Below are positions 42,476 to 50,623 of a DNA stretch of 64,000 nucleotides, piece by piece; positions within the stretch are counted from its first letter, which is position 1, and every line of letters starts with the position of its first letter. The position numbers and the translations under genes are program-made. The DNA is taken from NCBI RefSeq assembly GCF_000342005.1, contig NZ_AOHO01000058.1, forward strand, positions 310,001-374,000, written 5' to 3'. A model generated the notes under the pieces. The model was not told where the DNA came from. It made no database searches and was given only the letters and a program-made list of their open reading frames with translations. The DNA comes from Amycolatopsis decaplanina DSM 44594. GTDB lineage: Bacteria; Actinomycetota; Actinomycetes; Mycobacteriales; Pseudonocardiaceae.

Positions 42476-42489
42476 GGCCTCGCTGACCT

Positions 42490-42951
42490 TCAGACGTGGC
42501 CGGCGCGAAGACCTTCTTCGCGGGCGAGCTCGCGCCCCTTGGCCAGAACCTGCTGGACGAGATGGGCGATCGTCGTGCGGCCGAGCCGTTCTTCCATGGC
42601 CTGTTCGGCTTCCCGGAACTCCGCGTCGAGCAGCGCGCGCATATGGCGGCCGACATCGCACGTGGTACTGGGCGGATGGGCATGGCGGGTCAGGATCGGC
42701 CCCTGCTCGACCGCGGTGTACGCGTCGTAGAGCGTGATCTCCCCCGGCGGACGGGCCAGCGTCCAACCGCCGCCACGTCCCTCCGTGGACCGCACCAGCC
42801 CGGCGTCGCGGAGGCTGCCGAGAATGCGTCGGACCAGCACCGGATTGCTCGCCAGACTATCCGCGATCTCCGCGGAGGTCAGCGAATCGTCCCAGCGCGC
42901 CAGCATCGTCAGTGCGTGAATAGCCGCCGCGCTCCTGCTGCTGAGTGCCAC
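42490..42951 (-). CDS. Rrf2-family transcriptional regulator
   Basis: A 153-residue winged-helix regulator with the family pattern SSRSAAAIHALTMLA, EIADSLASNPVLVRRILGSLRDAGLVRSTEGRGGGWTLARPP and ITLYDAYTAVEQ. IscR/NsrR members use three Cys to bind an iron-sulfur cluster; here only one (STTCDVG) is seen in that region, so cluster binding is unlikely and a small-molecule ligand is more probable. It lies between the exporter and the operon and is divergent from the DAHP synthase gene. Confidence 0.93.
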   Translation of the reverse strand: MALSSRSAAAIHALTMLARWDDSLTSAEIADSLASNPVLVRRILGSLRDAGLVRSTEGRGGGWTLARPPGEITLYDAYTAVEQGPILTRHAHPPSTTCDVGRHMRALLDAEFREAEQAMEERLGRTTIAHLVQQVLAKGRELAREEGLRAGHV

Positions 42952-42963
42952 CCCGCCCCCCTC

Positions 42964-43183
42964 GAAACTGCAACCAGCATAGTTTCAGTTGAAGTCGGCG
43001 TCAACGACGGGCGAGCCCTGGCGCGGCGAACTGCCGGATTCGTCGCCAATAGCGGGTGGAGCGCATTTGTCCCGCTGGCGAGACGGCGAGGAACGGAGAA
43101 TCTACTCAGGCGCCCGGTGTTCTGATAGATTCGGCGATCGAATCCGCCGCGAAAATTCAGCGGTGTTTGGCGAGCGAATTCGC
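42964..43183. promoter_or_regulatory. Palindrome-rich divergent promoter of the biosynthetic operon
   Basis: The 320-bp gap between the Rrf2 start and the DAHP synthase start holds GAAACT (42964-42969) mirrored by AGTTTC (42981-42986). It also holds GATTCG-N5-CGAATC (43128-43144) and the perfect palindrome GCGAATTCGC (43174-43183). The first lies on the Rrf2 promoter side and the others on the operon side. No gene is convincing here. Confidence 0.5.
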
Positions 43184-43271
43184 CGCTCATGCCCAGCGAT
43201 TAAGTAATGGTCGAACGCTGCCGATCAAGCGATCGAATCCTGGCGAACTCGGCTCATTGGGGGAGGCTCTG

Positions 43272-44435
43272 GTGCGGAGTGATCTACCGGTGATTTCGGC
43301 CGAATCGGCTTTGCAACAGCCGGAATGGCCCGATCACCAGCACGTGCGAATGGTGAGAGAGATACTCGCCGATCGGCCGCCATTGGTGTACGCGGACGAT
43401 GTCCACAAGTTGGGTTCTCACTTGTCGAGGGTCGCGGCAGGTGAACTCCTGGTCGTGCAGACGGGCGACTGTGCCGAGGATCCGGCGGAATGCACGCCGG
43501 GGTACGTGGCCCGCAAGATCGCCTTGCTGGACATGCTGGCCGGGGCGTTGAAGATGGCCACCGGCAAGCCCGTACTGCGAGTGGGGCGGATCGCGGGCCA
43601 GTTCGCCAAGCCGCGGTCCAGGCCCGCCGAGCGGGTCGGCGGCGTCGACCTGCCCGTCTATCGCGGTCACCTGGTCAACAGCCCGGAGCCGGACCCCGTG
43701 CTTCGCAGGCCGGATCCGGAGCGCCTGCTCGAGTGCTACGACGCGGCGAATGCGGCGATGGAGTACCTGCGCCTGCGCAACGGCGAACGGCCGGAGGCGT
43801 CGGTCTGGACCAGCCACGAGGCACTGCTGCTCGACTACGAGCTGCCGATGCTGCGCCGGACCGAGGCAGGCCGATGGCTCCTCACCTCGACGCATTGGCC
43901 ATGGATCGGCAACCGCACCAACCAACTGGACGGTGCCCACGCCGCCCTGCTGGCCACGATCGACAACCCGATCGCCTGCAAGGTCGGGCCGGATATGACG
44001 CCGGACGCGCTGGTCGCACTCTGCGAGCGGCTCGACCCCTTCCGCACCCCCGGCAGGCTCACCCTCATCTCCCGCATGGGCGCCGGGAAGGCGGCCGAGC
44101 GCCTGCCACCGCTGGTCGCCGCGGTCCGCGAGGCTGGCCACCGGGCCGGCTGGCTCACCGACCCCATGCACGGCAACACCGTGAGCGGCCCGGACGGGCT
44201 GAAGACCCGGTTCGTGGAAACCGTCGTGCGGGAGATCCTCGAATTCAGGAGTGCGGTGTCCGAGGGACGGGGAGTGGCCGCAGGACTGCATTTGGAGACC
44301 ACCCCCGACGAGGTCACCGAATGTGTCGCCGATGAGTCGATGATCGGCCACGTCGGCGACAAATACACCAGTTTCTGTGATCCGAGGCTCAACCCGAAAC
44401 AGGCCATCGAAGTGGTTTCCGCCTGGCGCCGGTAG
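43272..44435 (+). CDS. Class II DAHP synthase, PhzC-like short form
   Basis: A 387-residue 3-deoxy-D-arabino-heptulosonate 7-phosphate synthase making the first shikimate intermediate from phosphoenolpyruvate and erythrose 4-phosphate. Family II signatures: VVQTGDCAEDP, VGRIAGQFAKPRS, EALLLDYE, HWPWIGNRT, CKVGPDM and WLTDPMHGNT. GTG 43272 lies 5 bases after GGAGG; it gives the short N-terminus of pathway-specific (PhzC-type) forms lacking the allosteric extension of primary-metabolism enzymes. First gene of the operon; it should raise chorismate for salicylate. Confidence 0.93.
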   Translation: MRSDLPVISAESALQQPEWPDHQHVRMVREILADRPPLVYADDVHKLGSHLSRVAAGELLVVQTGDCAEDPAECTPGYVARKIALLDMLAGALKMATGKPVLRVGRIAGQFAKPRSRPAERVGGVDLPVYRGHLVNSPEPDPVLRRPDPERLLECYDAANAAMEYLRLRNGERPEASVWTSHEALLLDYELPMLRRTEAGRWLLTSTHWPWIGNRTNQLDGAHAALLATIDNPIACKVGPDMTPDALVALCERLDPFRTPGRLTLISRMGAGKAAERLPPLVAAVREAGHRAGWLTDPMHGNTVSGPDGLKTRFVETVVREILEFRSAVSEGRGVAAGLHLETTPDEVTECVADESMIGHVGDKYTSFCDPRLNPKQAIEVVSAWRR

Positions 44436-44501
44436 CACCAGGGCGAATTCGGATCCGTATTCCTTTCCTGTCGTCGTGTAAGCAGAATCGAGGTCTTTGT
44501 A

Positions 44502-45848
44502 ATGGGCGGGACAGAGTGGGCGCAATACGTCGAGACGTCGATCGAGGTGGCGGGCGATCCGCTGGAGGTGTCGGCAAGGCTGGCCGAGGCGGGCCCGCAC
44601 GGCGAATTCGTCATCTACGAGAAGGACGGGCATTGGTCCTATGCGGGCGGAGTGCTCGCCGAGGTGACGCTCGACCGGAACGGGGCCCGGCTCGGCGGCG
44701 TGCGGACCGCGCGACTGCCCTGGAGTGATCGGCCGTTGCGTCAGGTCAAGGAACTGCTCGGGATGGTGCCCGTCCGAGGCTGGCGGGCTTACGGCGCCGC
44801 GACGTTCGAGCTGTCCTACGCCAAGGACGGTGATCTCGAGCATGTGGACGACCAGCCCCTGCTGCATCTCGTGGTGCCGAAGAGCGAGGTGCGCATCGGC
44901 TCCGGCCGGGCATGGGTGCGCTCCACCGATCCGGACACCCTCGCCGTCCTCGTCGACCTGCTCGGCCGCCCGGTCGAAGGCCGTGAGAGCGACGCGGTTC
45001 CGCTGGATGTCAGGCAGACCGGCCGCGACGAGTACCGTGCCGCGGTCGCGGGCGCCGTGCAGGACATCGCCGACGCGCGGCTGCAGAAGGTGATCCTGTC
45101 CAGGCTCGTGCGGGTCGACGAGGACATCGACCTGGTCGGTACCTATGTGCTCGGCCGCCGCCGGAACACCCCGGCCCGGTCTTTCCTCGTCCGGCTGGGC
45201 GGCCTGGAGGCAGCCGGGTTCAGCCCGGAGATCGTGGTCAGCGTGACCGAGGACGGCACGGTCGTCAGCCAGCCGCTGGCCGGCACCAGGGCGCTCACTT
45301 CGGATGCCGCGACCAACGACCGGCTGCGCGGGGAACTGCTGTCGGACGAGAAGGAGATCTACGAGCACGCGATCTCGGTGAAGGTCGGCAACGACGAGCT
45401 GCTCACCGTCTGCGAACCGGACTCGGTGGGTGTCCGCAACCTGATGACGCTGGAGGAACGGGGCAGTGTCCAGCACATCGCCTCCCGGGTGACCGGCAGG
45501 CTCTCCGCCGGTCACGACGCTTGGGACGCCTTCGCCGCCGTCTTTCCCGCGGTGACCGCGTCCGGGGTGTCGAAAGAGGCCGCGTACGAGGCCATTCGCC
45601 GCTATGAGACCGAACGCCGCGGCCTGTACAGCGGCGCCGTGCTGACCGTGGACGAGTCAGGAGCGATGGACGCCGCGCTGGTGCTGCGGACCGTCTACCG
45701 CCAGGACGGCCGGACCTGGCTGAGGGCCGGTGCGGGCATCGTCGGCCGGTCGCAGCCGGACCGGGAGTTCGAGGAGACCTGCGAGAAGCTCGACAGCGTC
45801 GCCCGTTTCCTGGTCGCCGCCGAGGTCAAGGCGGAGGTGCCCGCGTGA
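44502..45848 (+). CDS. Salicylate synthase, MbtI/Irp9-like
   Basis: A 448-residue chorismate-utilising enzyme converting chorismate via isochorismate to salicylate and pyruvate. The C-terminal chorismate-binding domain matches MbtI/Irp9: LQKVILSR, NTPARSFLVRLGG, PLAGTRA, EKEIYEHAISV, ERGSVQHIASRV, FPAVTASGVSK, GLYSGAV and WLRAGAGIVGRSQPDREFEET. Length equals MbtI (about 450). No separate lyase is needed. The last four bases overlap the next gene's GTG start (GTGA). Isochorismate synthase alone would be the alternative, but the closeness to MbtI favours salicylate. Confidence 0.92.
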   Translation: MGGTEWAQYVETSIEVAGDPLEVSARLAEAGPHGEFVIYEKDGHWSYAGGVLAEVTLDRNGARLGGVRTARLPWSDRPLRQVKELLGMVPVRGWRAYGAATFELSYAKDGDLEHVDDQPLLHLVVPKSEVRIGSGRAWVRSTDPDTLAVLVDLLGRPVEGRESDAVPLDVRQTGRDEYRAAVAGAVQDIADARLQKVILSRLVRVDEDIDLVGTYVLGRRRNTPARSFLVRLGGLEAAGFSPEIVVSVTEDGTVVSQPLAGTRALTSDAATNDRLRGELLSDEKEIYEHAISVKVGNDELLTVCEPDSVGVRNLMTLEERGSVQHIASRVTGRLSAGHDAWDAFAAVFPAVTASGVSKEAAYEAIRRYETERRGLYSGAVLTVDESGAMDAALVLRTVYRQDGRTWLRAGAGIVGRSQPDREFEETCEKLDSVARFLVAAEVKAEVPA

Positions 45849-46888
45849 GGACGGAGGACGTCTACCTTTCCGGGATCGGCAGCGTCCTGCCGGACCGGGT
45901 GAGCACCGAACACGCGGTGACGCGAGGCTGGTACGACGAGGCGGACCGCGAGGCGTCGGGGATCCTGTCGGTCACGGTCGCCGGGTCGACGCCCGCGCCG
46001 GACATGGCGGTCGAGGCCGCGAACCTGGCGATCCGGCGATCCGGCCGGGCCGCGGACGATTTCGGTGTCCTGCTGCACAGCCACGCCCACCACCAGGGCC
46101 CGGACGCCTGGTCCCCCGCGCACTACATCCTGAACAACACCCTGGACCGGCCGATCCCGGCGATCGAGGTCAAGCAGGGCTGCCTCGGCGGGCTGGCCGC
46201 GCTCGAACTCGCCGCGACCCGGTTGCTGGCCAATCCGAGTCACCCGGCCGCGCTCGTGACCGCCGCGGACAACTTCTCCATCCCGCTGGTGGATCGCTGG
46301 CGCACCTCCTCGGCGTTCGTGCTCGCCGACTCCGCCGCGGCGGTGGCCCTGTCCCGCGGCGGCGGGTTCGCCCGGCTGCTGGCGATCGGTTCGGTGTCCG
46401 ACGCCCGGATGGAGGCACTCGACCGCGGCGGCGACCCGCTGTTCCCGCCGGGGGTGACCGTCGGGGAGCCGTTGGACTTCACCAAGCGGCGGGAATACAT
46501 GCGCGAGCAGTGGGCGCGGGGGGTCACCCCGCCCATCGGCTACTTCGGCGACAAGATCGTCGCCGTCACCGAGTCGGTGCTCAAGGAAGCGGACGTCACC
46601 TTCGACGAGATCGCCAGGGTCGCGCATCCCGGTTTCGGCTGGGAATCGCTGGAAACGATGTTCCTCGACCCGCTGGGGATCGACGCCGAACGCGGGATCT
46701 GGGACTACATCAGGCAAGTCGGGCACGCCGGGGTGACCGAGGTGTTCCTCGGGCTCGAACACCTGTGGACCTCCGGGCAGGTCGGTCCCGGTGACCGCGT
46801 GCTCCTGGTGTCCTCGGGAGCGGGCGCCTCCATGGGCGCCGCCGTCGTCGAAATCCTCACCGCCCATCAGCCAGCGACGGAGAACTGA
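45845..46888 (+). CDS. KAS III-like acyltransferase
   Basis: A 347-residue thiolase-fold protein related to beta-ketoacyl-ACP synthase III. The nucleophile Cys113 is in VKQGCLGG and His261 in VAHPGFGW. The third residue of the Cys-His-Asn triad is His294 (QVGHAG), not Asn. Loss of Asn is known in CerJ/ChlB6-type enzymes that move an acyl group from a carrier protein to oxygen or nitrogen without condensation. Here it likely transfers salicyl from the aryl carrier to the amine of the C7N unit. Coupled by GTGA overlap to the salicylate synthase gene. Confidence 0.85.
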   Translation: MRTEDVYLSGIGSVLPDRVSTEHAVTRGWYDEADREASGILSVTVAGSTPAPDMAVEAANLAIRRSGRAADDFGVLLHSHAHHQGPDAWSPAHYILNNTLDRPIPAIEVKQGCLGGLAALELAATRLLANPSHPAALVTAADNFSIPLVDRWRTSSAFVLADSAAAVALSRGGGFARLLAIGSVSDARMEALDRGGDPLFPPGVTVGEPLDFTKRREYMREQWARGVTPPIGYFGDKIVAVTESVLKEADVTFDEIARVAHPGFGWESLETMFLDPLGIDAERGIWDYIRQVGHAGVTEVFLGLEHLWTSGQVGPGDRVLLVSSGAGASMGAAVVEILTAHQPATEN

Positions 46889-46889
46889 C

Positions 46890-48518
46890 GTGTTGGAAGG
46901 ATGCACCCCCTGGCCCGCCGATCCGGCGCGGCGCTACCGGGAAGCCCTGCTGTGGCGGGGCGAAACACTCGGCACCCTGCTGCGGACGGCCGCCGCCGAG
47001 TACGGCGACGCCACCGCGCTGGTGCACGGCGACCGCCGGATCGGTTACGCCGAACTCGACCGCTGGGCGGATCGGATGGCGGCGGGCTTCGCCAGGTACG
47101 GCATCTCCCCTGGCGACCGGGTCGTGGTTCAGCTGCCCAATGTGCCGGAGTTCGTCGCGGTGTGTTTCGCCCTGTTCCGGCTCGGCGCCAAACCGGTGTT
47201 CGCGCTGACCGCGCACCGCTCGCAGGAGATCGGGCATCTGTGCCGGATCACCGGCGCGGTGGCGTATGTGCTGCCCGGTGTGCACCGCGGGTTCGACCAC
47301 CGGGTGCTGGCGAAGGAGGTCCGATCGGGAGCGCCCTCGCTCCGGCTGTTGTTCAGCCTCAGCGGCAAGGGCGGCGACGTCATCGATCTGTCCACGGTGG
47401 ACGCGGAACCGGTCGAGTTCCCCGAGCAGGATCCGTCGGACGCGGCGTTCTTCCTGCTCTCCGGCGGGACGACGGCATTGCCGAAGGTCATCCCGCGCAC
47501 CCACGACGATTACGCCTACCAGATTCGCGCCACGTCCGCGGTGCTCGGAATGTCTACTTCGGACGTTTATCTCGCGGTCCTGCCACTGGAGTTCAACTTC
47601 ACCTGGGGCTGCCCCGGAGTGCTCGGCACGCTGGTCTCCGGCGGCACGGTGGTGCTCGCCGACGACCCGACGGCCGACGACTGTTTCGCCCTGATCGCCG
47701 GCGAGCGGGTCACCGTGACCTCGGTGGTGCCGAGCATCGCCCAGCTGTGGTTGGAGGCGGCGGAGTGGTCCGAGGCGGACCTGTCGAGCCTGCGGGTCGT
47801 CCAGATCGGCGGCGCCAAACTGCAGCGGTCGGTCGCCGAGCGGATCACCCCGGTCCTCGGTTGCGAGCTCCAGCAGGTCTTCGGCATGGCCGAGGGTCTG
47901 CTCACCCTCACGAGGCTCGGCGACACACCGGAGGTGGTACTGGGCACCCAGGGCAGACCACTGTCCGAAGAGGACGAACTCCGGATCGTCGGCCCGGACG
48001 ATCGCGATGTCGCCGACGGCGAGATCGGCGAACTGCTCACCCGCGGCCCCTATACCTTGCGGGGCTACTACCGCGCGCCCGAGCACAACGCGATCGCGTT
48101 CACCGAGGACGGCTTCTACCGCAGCGGGGACCTCGCCCGGCTGACCGCCGACGGTGATCTGGTCATCGAGGGCCGGATCAAGGACGTGATCATCCGGGGC
48201 GGCGACAAGATCTCCGCGGCTGAGGTGGAAGGGCACCTGCTCGGTTACCAGGGAGTGCTCCGCGCGGCGGTGGTCGGCGTGCCGGACGACCTCCTCGGGG
48301 AACGGACCTGTGCCTATCTCGTGGTGGCCGGTGAACGCCCGTCGCTGCCCGACCTCAAGCGCGCACTGCACGACTGCGGACTGGCCGGCTACAAGCTTCC
48401 CGACCGGGTGGAGTTCGTCGACGAACTCCCGGTCACCCCCTTGGGGAAGGTCGACAAGGTGGCGCTGGTGCGGCTCGCCGAGCGATCCCGTCTGTCGGTA
48501 ACGAACCGGAAAGGCTGA
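46890..48518 (+). CDS. Salicylate-AMP ligase, DhbE/MbtA-like
   Basis: A 542-residue adenylating enzyme. Motifs: FFLLSGGTTALPKVIPRTH (P-loop), QQVFGMAEGLLTLTRL, YRSGDLARLTADGDLVIEGRIKD and PLGKVDKVAL (catalytic Lys). The acid-binding loop is FNFTWGCPG, aligned with HNYPLSSPG of DhbE: the Asn is kept and the last Ser is Cys, which I recall as the salicylate (not 2,3-dihydroxybenzoate) mark. The neighbouring Phe, Thr and Trp are unusual. GTG 46890 starts one base after the previous stop; GGAGG is absent, so coupling is probable. It loads salicylate on the next protein. Confidence 0.92.
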   Translation: MLEGCTPWPADPARRYREALLWRGETLGTLLRTAAAEYGDATALVHGDRRIGYAELDRWADRMAAGFARYGISPGDRVVVQLPNVPEFVAVCFALFRLGAKPVFALTAHRSQEIGHLCRITGAVAYVLPGVHRGFDHRVLAKEVRSGAPSLRLLFSLSGKGGDVIDLSTVDAEPVEFPEQDPSDAAFFLLSGGTTALPKVIPRTHDDYAYQIRATSAVLGMSTSDVYLAVLPLEFNFTWGCPGVLGTLVSGGTVVLADDPTADDCFALIAGERVTVTSVVPSIAQLWLEAAEWSEADLSSLRVVQIGGAKLQRSVAERITPVLGCELQQVFGMAEGLLTLTRLGDTPEVVLGTQGRPLSEEDELRIVGPDDRDVADGEIGELLTRGPYTLRGYYRAPEHNAIAFTEDGFYRSGDLARLTADGDLVIEGRIKDVIIRGGDKISAAEVEGHLLGYQGVLRAAVVGVPDDLLGERTCAYLVVAGERPSLPDLKRALHDCGLAGYKLPDRVEFVDELPVTPLGKVDKVALVRLAERSRLSVTNRKG

Positions 48519-48519
48519 C

Positions 48520-48777
48520 ATGGACACCGATTCCCCGTCGAGTACGCAACCACCCGGCGAGCAGGAACTGCGCGAACTCCTGGCACCGTTGCTGGACACC
48601 CGGCCCGAGGACGTTCCCGGCGACGCCAACCTGATCCTGCAGGGCTTGACTTCGATCGACATGATGCGGCTGGTCGGTCGCTGGCGCCGGGCGAAGGTGC
48701 CGGTCGTCTTCGAAGAGCTGGCTTCCGCTCCCACGCTGAACGGCTGGCTCGCCCACTTCGACGGACTGCGGAAATGA
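48520..48777 (+). CDS. Stand-alone aryl carrier protein
   Basis: An 85-residue acyl/peptidyl-carrier protein. The phosphopantetheine Ser is in LQGLTSIDMMRL, and the sequence after it (GRWRRAKVPVVFEELASAPTLNGWLAHF) follows aryl carrier domains of isochorismatase/siderophore systems. It should hold salicylate as a thioester between the AMP ligase and the KAS III-like transferase. It starts right after the ligase stop and overlaps the next cupin gene by 4 bases. The phosphopantetheinyl transferase must be encoded elsewhere. Confidence 0.92.
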   Translation: MDTDSPSSTQPPGEQELRELLAPLLDTRPEDVPGDANLILQGLTSIDMMRLVGRWRRAKVPVVFEELASAPTLNGWLAHFDGLRK

Positions 48778-49190
48778 GCCGCGGCATGGTGGTCGCCGAC
48801 CTCGACCACGCGTCGGTCGTCCACGGCGTGCACGGCGCGGACGGCGCCTCCGAATGGAAGGCGTTCGCCCGCCGCCATGACCTGTTCGGCTCGTGGGAGG
48901 CGGTCGAATGGGCCGCGCTACCGCCCGGCGGGATCAGCGGCGAACACGTGCACACCCGGACCGAAGAACTCTATTTCATCATCTCCGGCACGGGGACCAT
49001 GCTCCTCGACGGTCAGGAGCACCCGGTGCGGGGCGGTGACCTGATCCTGAACGGCATCGGCACCCGGCACGGCCTGATCAACTCGGGCGACGACCGGCTG
49101 ACCTGGCTGGTCATCGAAGTGGTCGGCCCGCGCATGGCCGCCGTCTATTCCGAACACCAGAAGCTGACCGAAAATGGGGGAAAACGATGA
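48774..49190 (+). CDS. Cupin A (metal site intact)
   Basis: A 138-residue cupin. The metal motif HVHTRTEELYFIISG keeps both His and the Glu, and RHGLINSG gives the third His, so it should bind Fe or another divalent ion. The leading segment ARRHDLFGSWEAVEWAALPPGG recurs in cupins A', C, C' and the cyclase-fused cupin, showing common descent. Role unknown: oxygenase, isomerase or epoxidase on the C7N unit are options. ATGA overlaps at both ends. Confidence 0.85.
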   Translation: MSRGMVVADLDHASVVHGVHGADGASEWKAFARRHDLFGSWEAVEWAALPPGGISGEHVHTRTEELYFIISGTGTMLLDGQEHPVRGGDLILNGIGTRHGLINSGDDRLTWLVIEVVGPRMAAVYSEHQKLTENGGKR

Positions 49191-49513
49191 GCAACGCCGT
49201 GGTGATCAATCTTCGTGAGGTACGGGAGATCGACGCGCGTGTCTTTCTGAGCGGGCCGCTCGGCCGGATCCGGCTGCCGCAGTTCGAGCCCGGCCAGCAG
49301 GAAACGCTGATCGCCGAGGACCAGGAGCACACCCTGTTCATCGTGCGCGGCAACGGAACCGCGGTGACCGGATCGACGACGGTGCCGCTGCGCGCCGGCG
49401 TCGCGCTGACCCTGCCGCTGGGCAGCGGTGTCACGGTGGAAGCGGGCGACGAAGGCTTGGAATTGTTCATCGCCAGCCTCACCACACCGCAGACCGCCGG
49501 GGCGGCGCGATGA
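49187..49513 (+). CDS. Cupin B (no metal ligands)
   Basis: A 108-residue cupin-like barrel (RIRLPQFEPGQQETLIAEDQEHTLFIVRG, STTVPLRAGVALTLPLG). The HxH of the first motif is absent (GQQETLIAED) and no His stands at the second motif. It is clearly homologous to the second half of the fused protein at 49904-50623, beginning with the same INLREVREID pattern (there IKLREVRDVD). Probably a structural or substrate-binding partner of cupin A. Overlaps its neighbours by 4 bases on each side. Confidence 0.8.
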   Translation: MSNAVVINLREVREIDARVFLSGPLGRIRLPQFEPGQQETLIAEDQEHTLFIVRGNGTAVTGSTTVPLRAGVALTLPLGSGVTVEAGDEGLELFIASLTTPQTAGAAR

Positions 49514-49911
49514 TCGTCACCAACGCCGATGGACTGAGCCGGAGCCATGACGGCGACGCCTGGCGCTGTCTGGCCCGGCGCGGCATGTTGCACAGTGAAT
49601 GCGAGGCCTTCGACTATCTTCGCCTGCCGCCGGGCGGGACGCGGGACGGGCGCGGCCGGGAAGGTGTCGACGCGGTCTGGTTCGTGCTCAGCGGTGAAGG
49701 GGAATTCAGGACAGGTGCCGAGGATTCCGTCCCGCTGCATCCTGGCGACCTGGTCCTCTGGTCGGGGGGAACGCGCGGGTCGGTGCACAACCCGTCCACC
49801 GGTCATCTCGAACTGCTGTCCTTCGCGGTGCTGCCCACCGCGGTGACCGACCGGCTTCCCGCCCGGATCCCGGTGGCGCCCGCGCCGTTGACCGGAGCCG
49901 ACCATGGCTGA
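49510..49911 (+). CDS. Cupin C (no metal ligands)
   Basis: A 133-residue cupin. WRCLARRGMLHSECEAFDYLRLPPGG matches cupin A's leading segment, but the metal motif is replaced by TRDGRGREGVDAVWFVLSG (no HxH). HPGDLVLW is the second cupin turn. Homologous to the protein at 50620-51006. May dimerise with an active cupin. Overlaps the next gene by 8 bases. Confidence 0.8.
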   Translation: MIVTNADGLSRSHDGDAWRCLARRGMLHSECEAFDYLRLPPGGTRDGRGREGVDAVWFVLSGEGEFRTGAEDSVPLHPGDLVLWSGGTRGSVHNPSTGHLELLSFAVLPTAVTDRLPARIPVAPAPLTGADHG

Positions 49912-50623
49912 CCGGATGACCGTCACGACCCTGGACGAGCTGTCCGAGGTCTACGAAATGCACGGCGGTGAGAAGGTCGCCCGGTGGAAATGCCTTGCCA
50001 GGCGGAACAATCTGTTCGGGGCGTGGGAAGCGGTGGAGTGTTCCTTCCTGCCCGCGGGCGGGGCCAGCGGCGTGCACCTGCACAGCCGGACCGAGCAATT
50101 CGACTACGTGGTCTCCGGCAGCGGCGTGATGACGATCGACGGCGTCGACCATCCGGTCACCGCCGGCGATCTGCTCACCACCTGCCTCGGCACCCGGCAC
50201 GGCATCCGCAATGTCGGTGACGAAGACCTGATCTGGCTGGTCATCGAGGTTTCCGGCCCGGGAATGGTGCCGGAGGTACCCGCACAGGACACCAGCGGCG
50301 ACCGCGCCGAGGTGATCAAGCTCCGCGAGGTCCGCGATGTCGACGCACTGGACTATCTGTCCGGACCGCTTCGCCGGGCCCGGCTGATCGAGCTCGCTCC
50401 GGGGCAGGCTGAGACCTTGGTGGCCGACGAGCAGGAGCATGTGCTTTTCACGCTCGACGGCACCGGATCCGCGAAGTCCGGGTCCACCACCGTCCCGTTG
50501 CGCTACGGGGTATCGGTCGGGGTGCCGTTCCGCGGTTCCGTCACGGTCGAGGGCGGGCCGGACGGACTGGAGTTCTTCGTGGTCAGCCTGGTCGTCCCGG
50601 CGAACGCGGGAGGTGCGGAATGA
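49904..50623 (+). CDS. Two-domain cupin A'-B' (fused copy of cupins A and B)
   Basis: A 239-residue bicupin. Residues about 1-125 resemble cupin A: ARRNNLFGAWEAVECSFLPAGG, metal motif HLHSRTEQFDYVVSG and RHGIRNVG (HxH and the last His kept, Gln-Phe-Asp around the Glu position). Residues about 130-239 resemble cupin B (VIKLREVRDVD, STTVPLRYGVSVG) and lack ligands. So the A and B genes are fused here, showing that A and B act together. ATG 49904, with GGAG 7 bases upstream. Overlaps the next gene by 4 bases. Confidence 0.85.
   Translation: MADRMTVTTLDELSEVYEMHGGEKVARWKCLARRNNLFGAWEAVECSFLPAGGASGVHLHSRTEQFDYVVSGSGVMTIDGVDHPVTAGDLLTTCLGTRHGIRNVGDEDLIWLVIEVSGPGMVPEVPAQDTSGDRAEVIKLREVRDVDALDYLSGPLRRARLIELAPGQAETLVADEQEHVLFTLDGTGSAKSGSTTVPLRYGVSVGVPFRGSVTVEGGPDGLEFFVVSLVVPANAGGAE

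Noticed and set aside
43284..45515. A 743-residue open frame on the minus strand across DAHP synthase and salicylate synthase
   Set aside because: Antisense shadow created by high GC; rich in Arg/His/Asp without domain signals, while the plus strand encodes two well conserved enzymes.
46857..48878. A 673-residue minus-strand open frame over the AMP ligase
   Set aside because: Antisense to a clear adenylating enzyme; no recognisable motif and biased composition.
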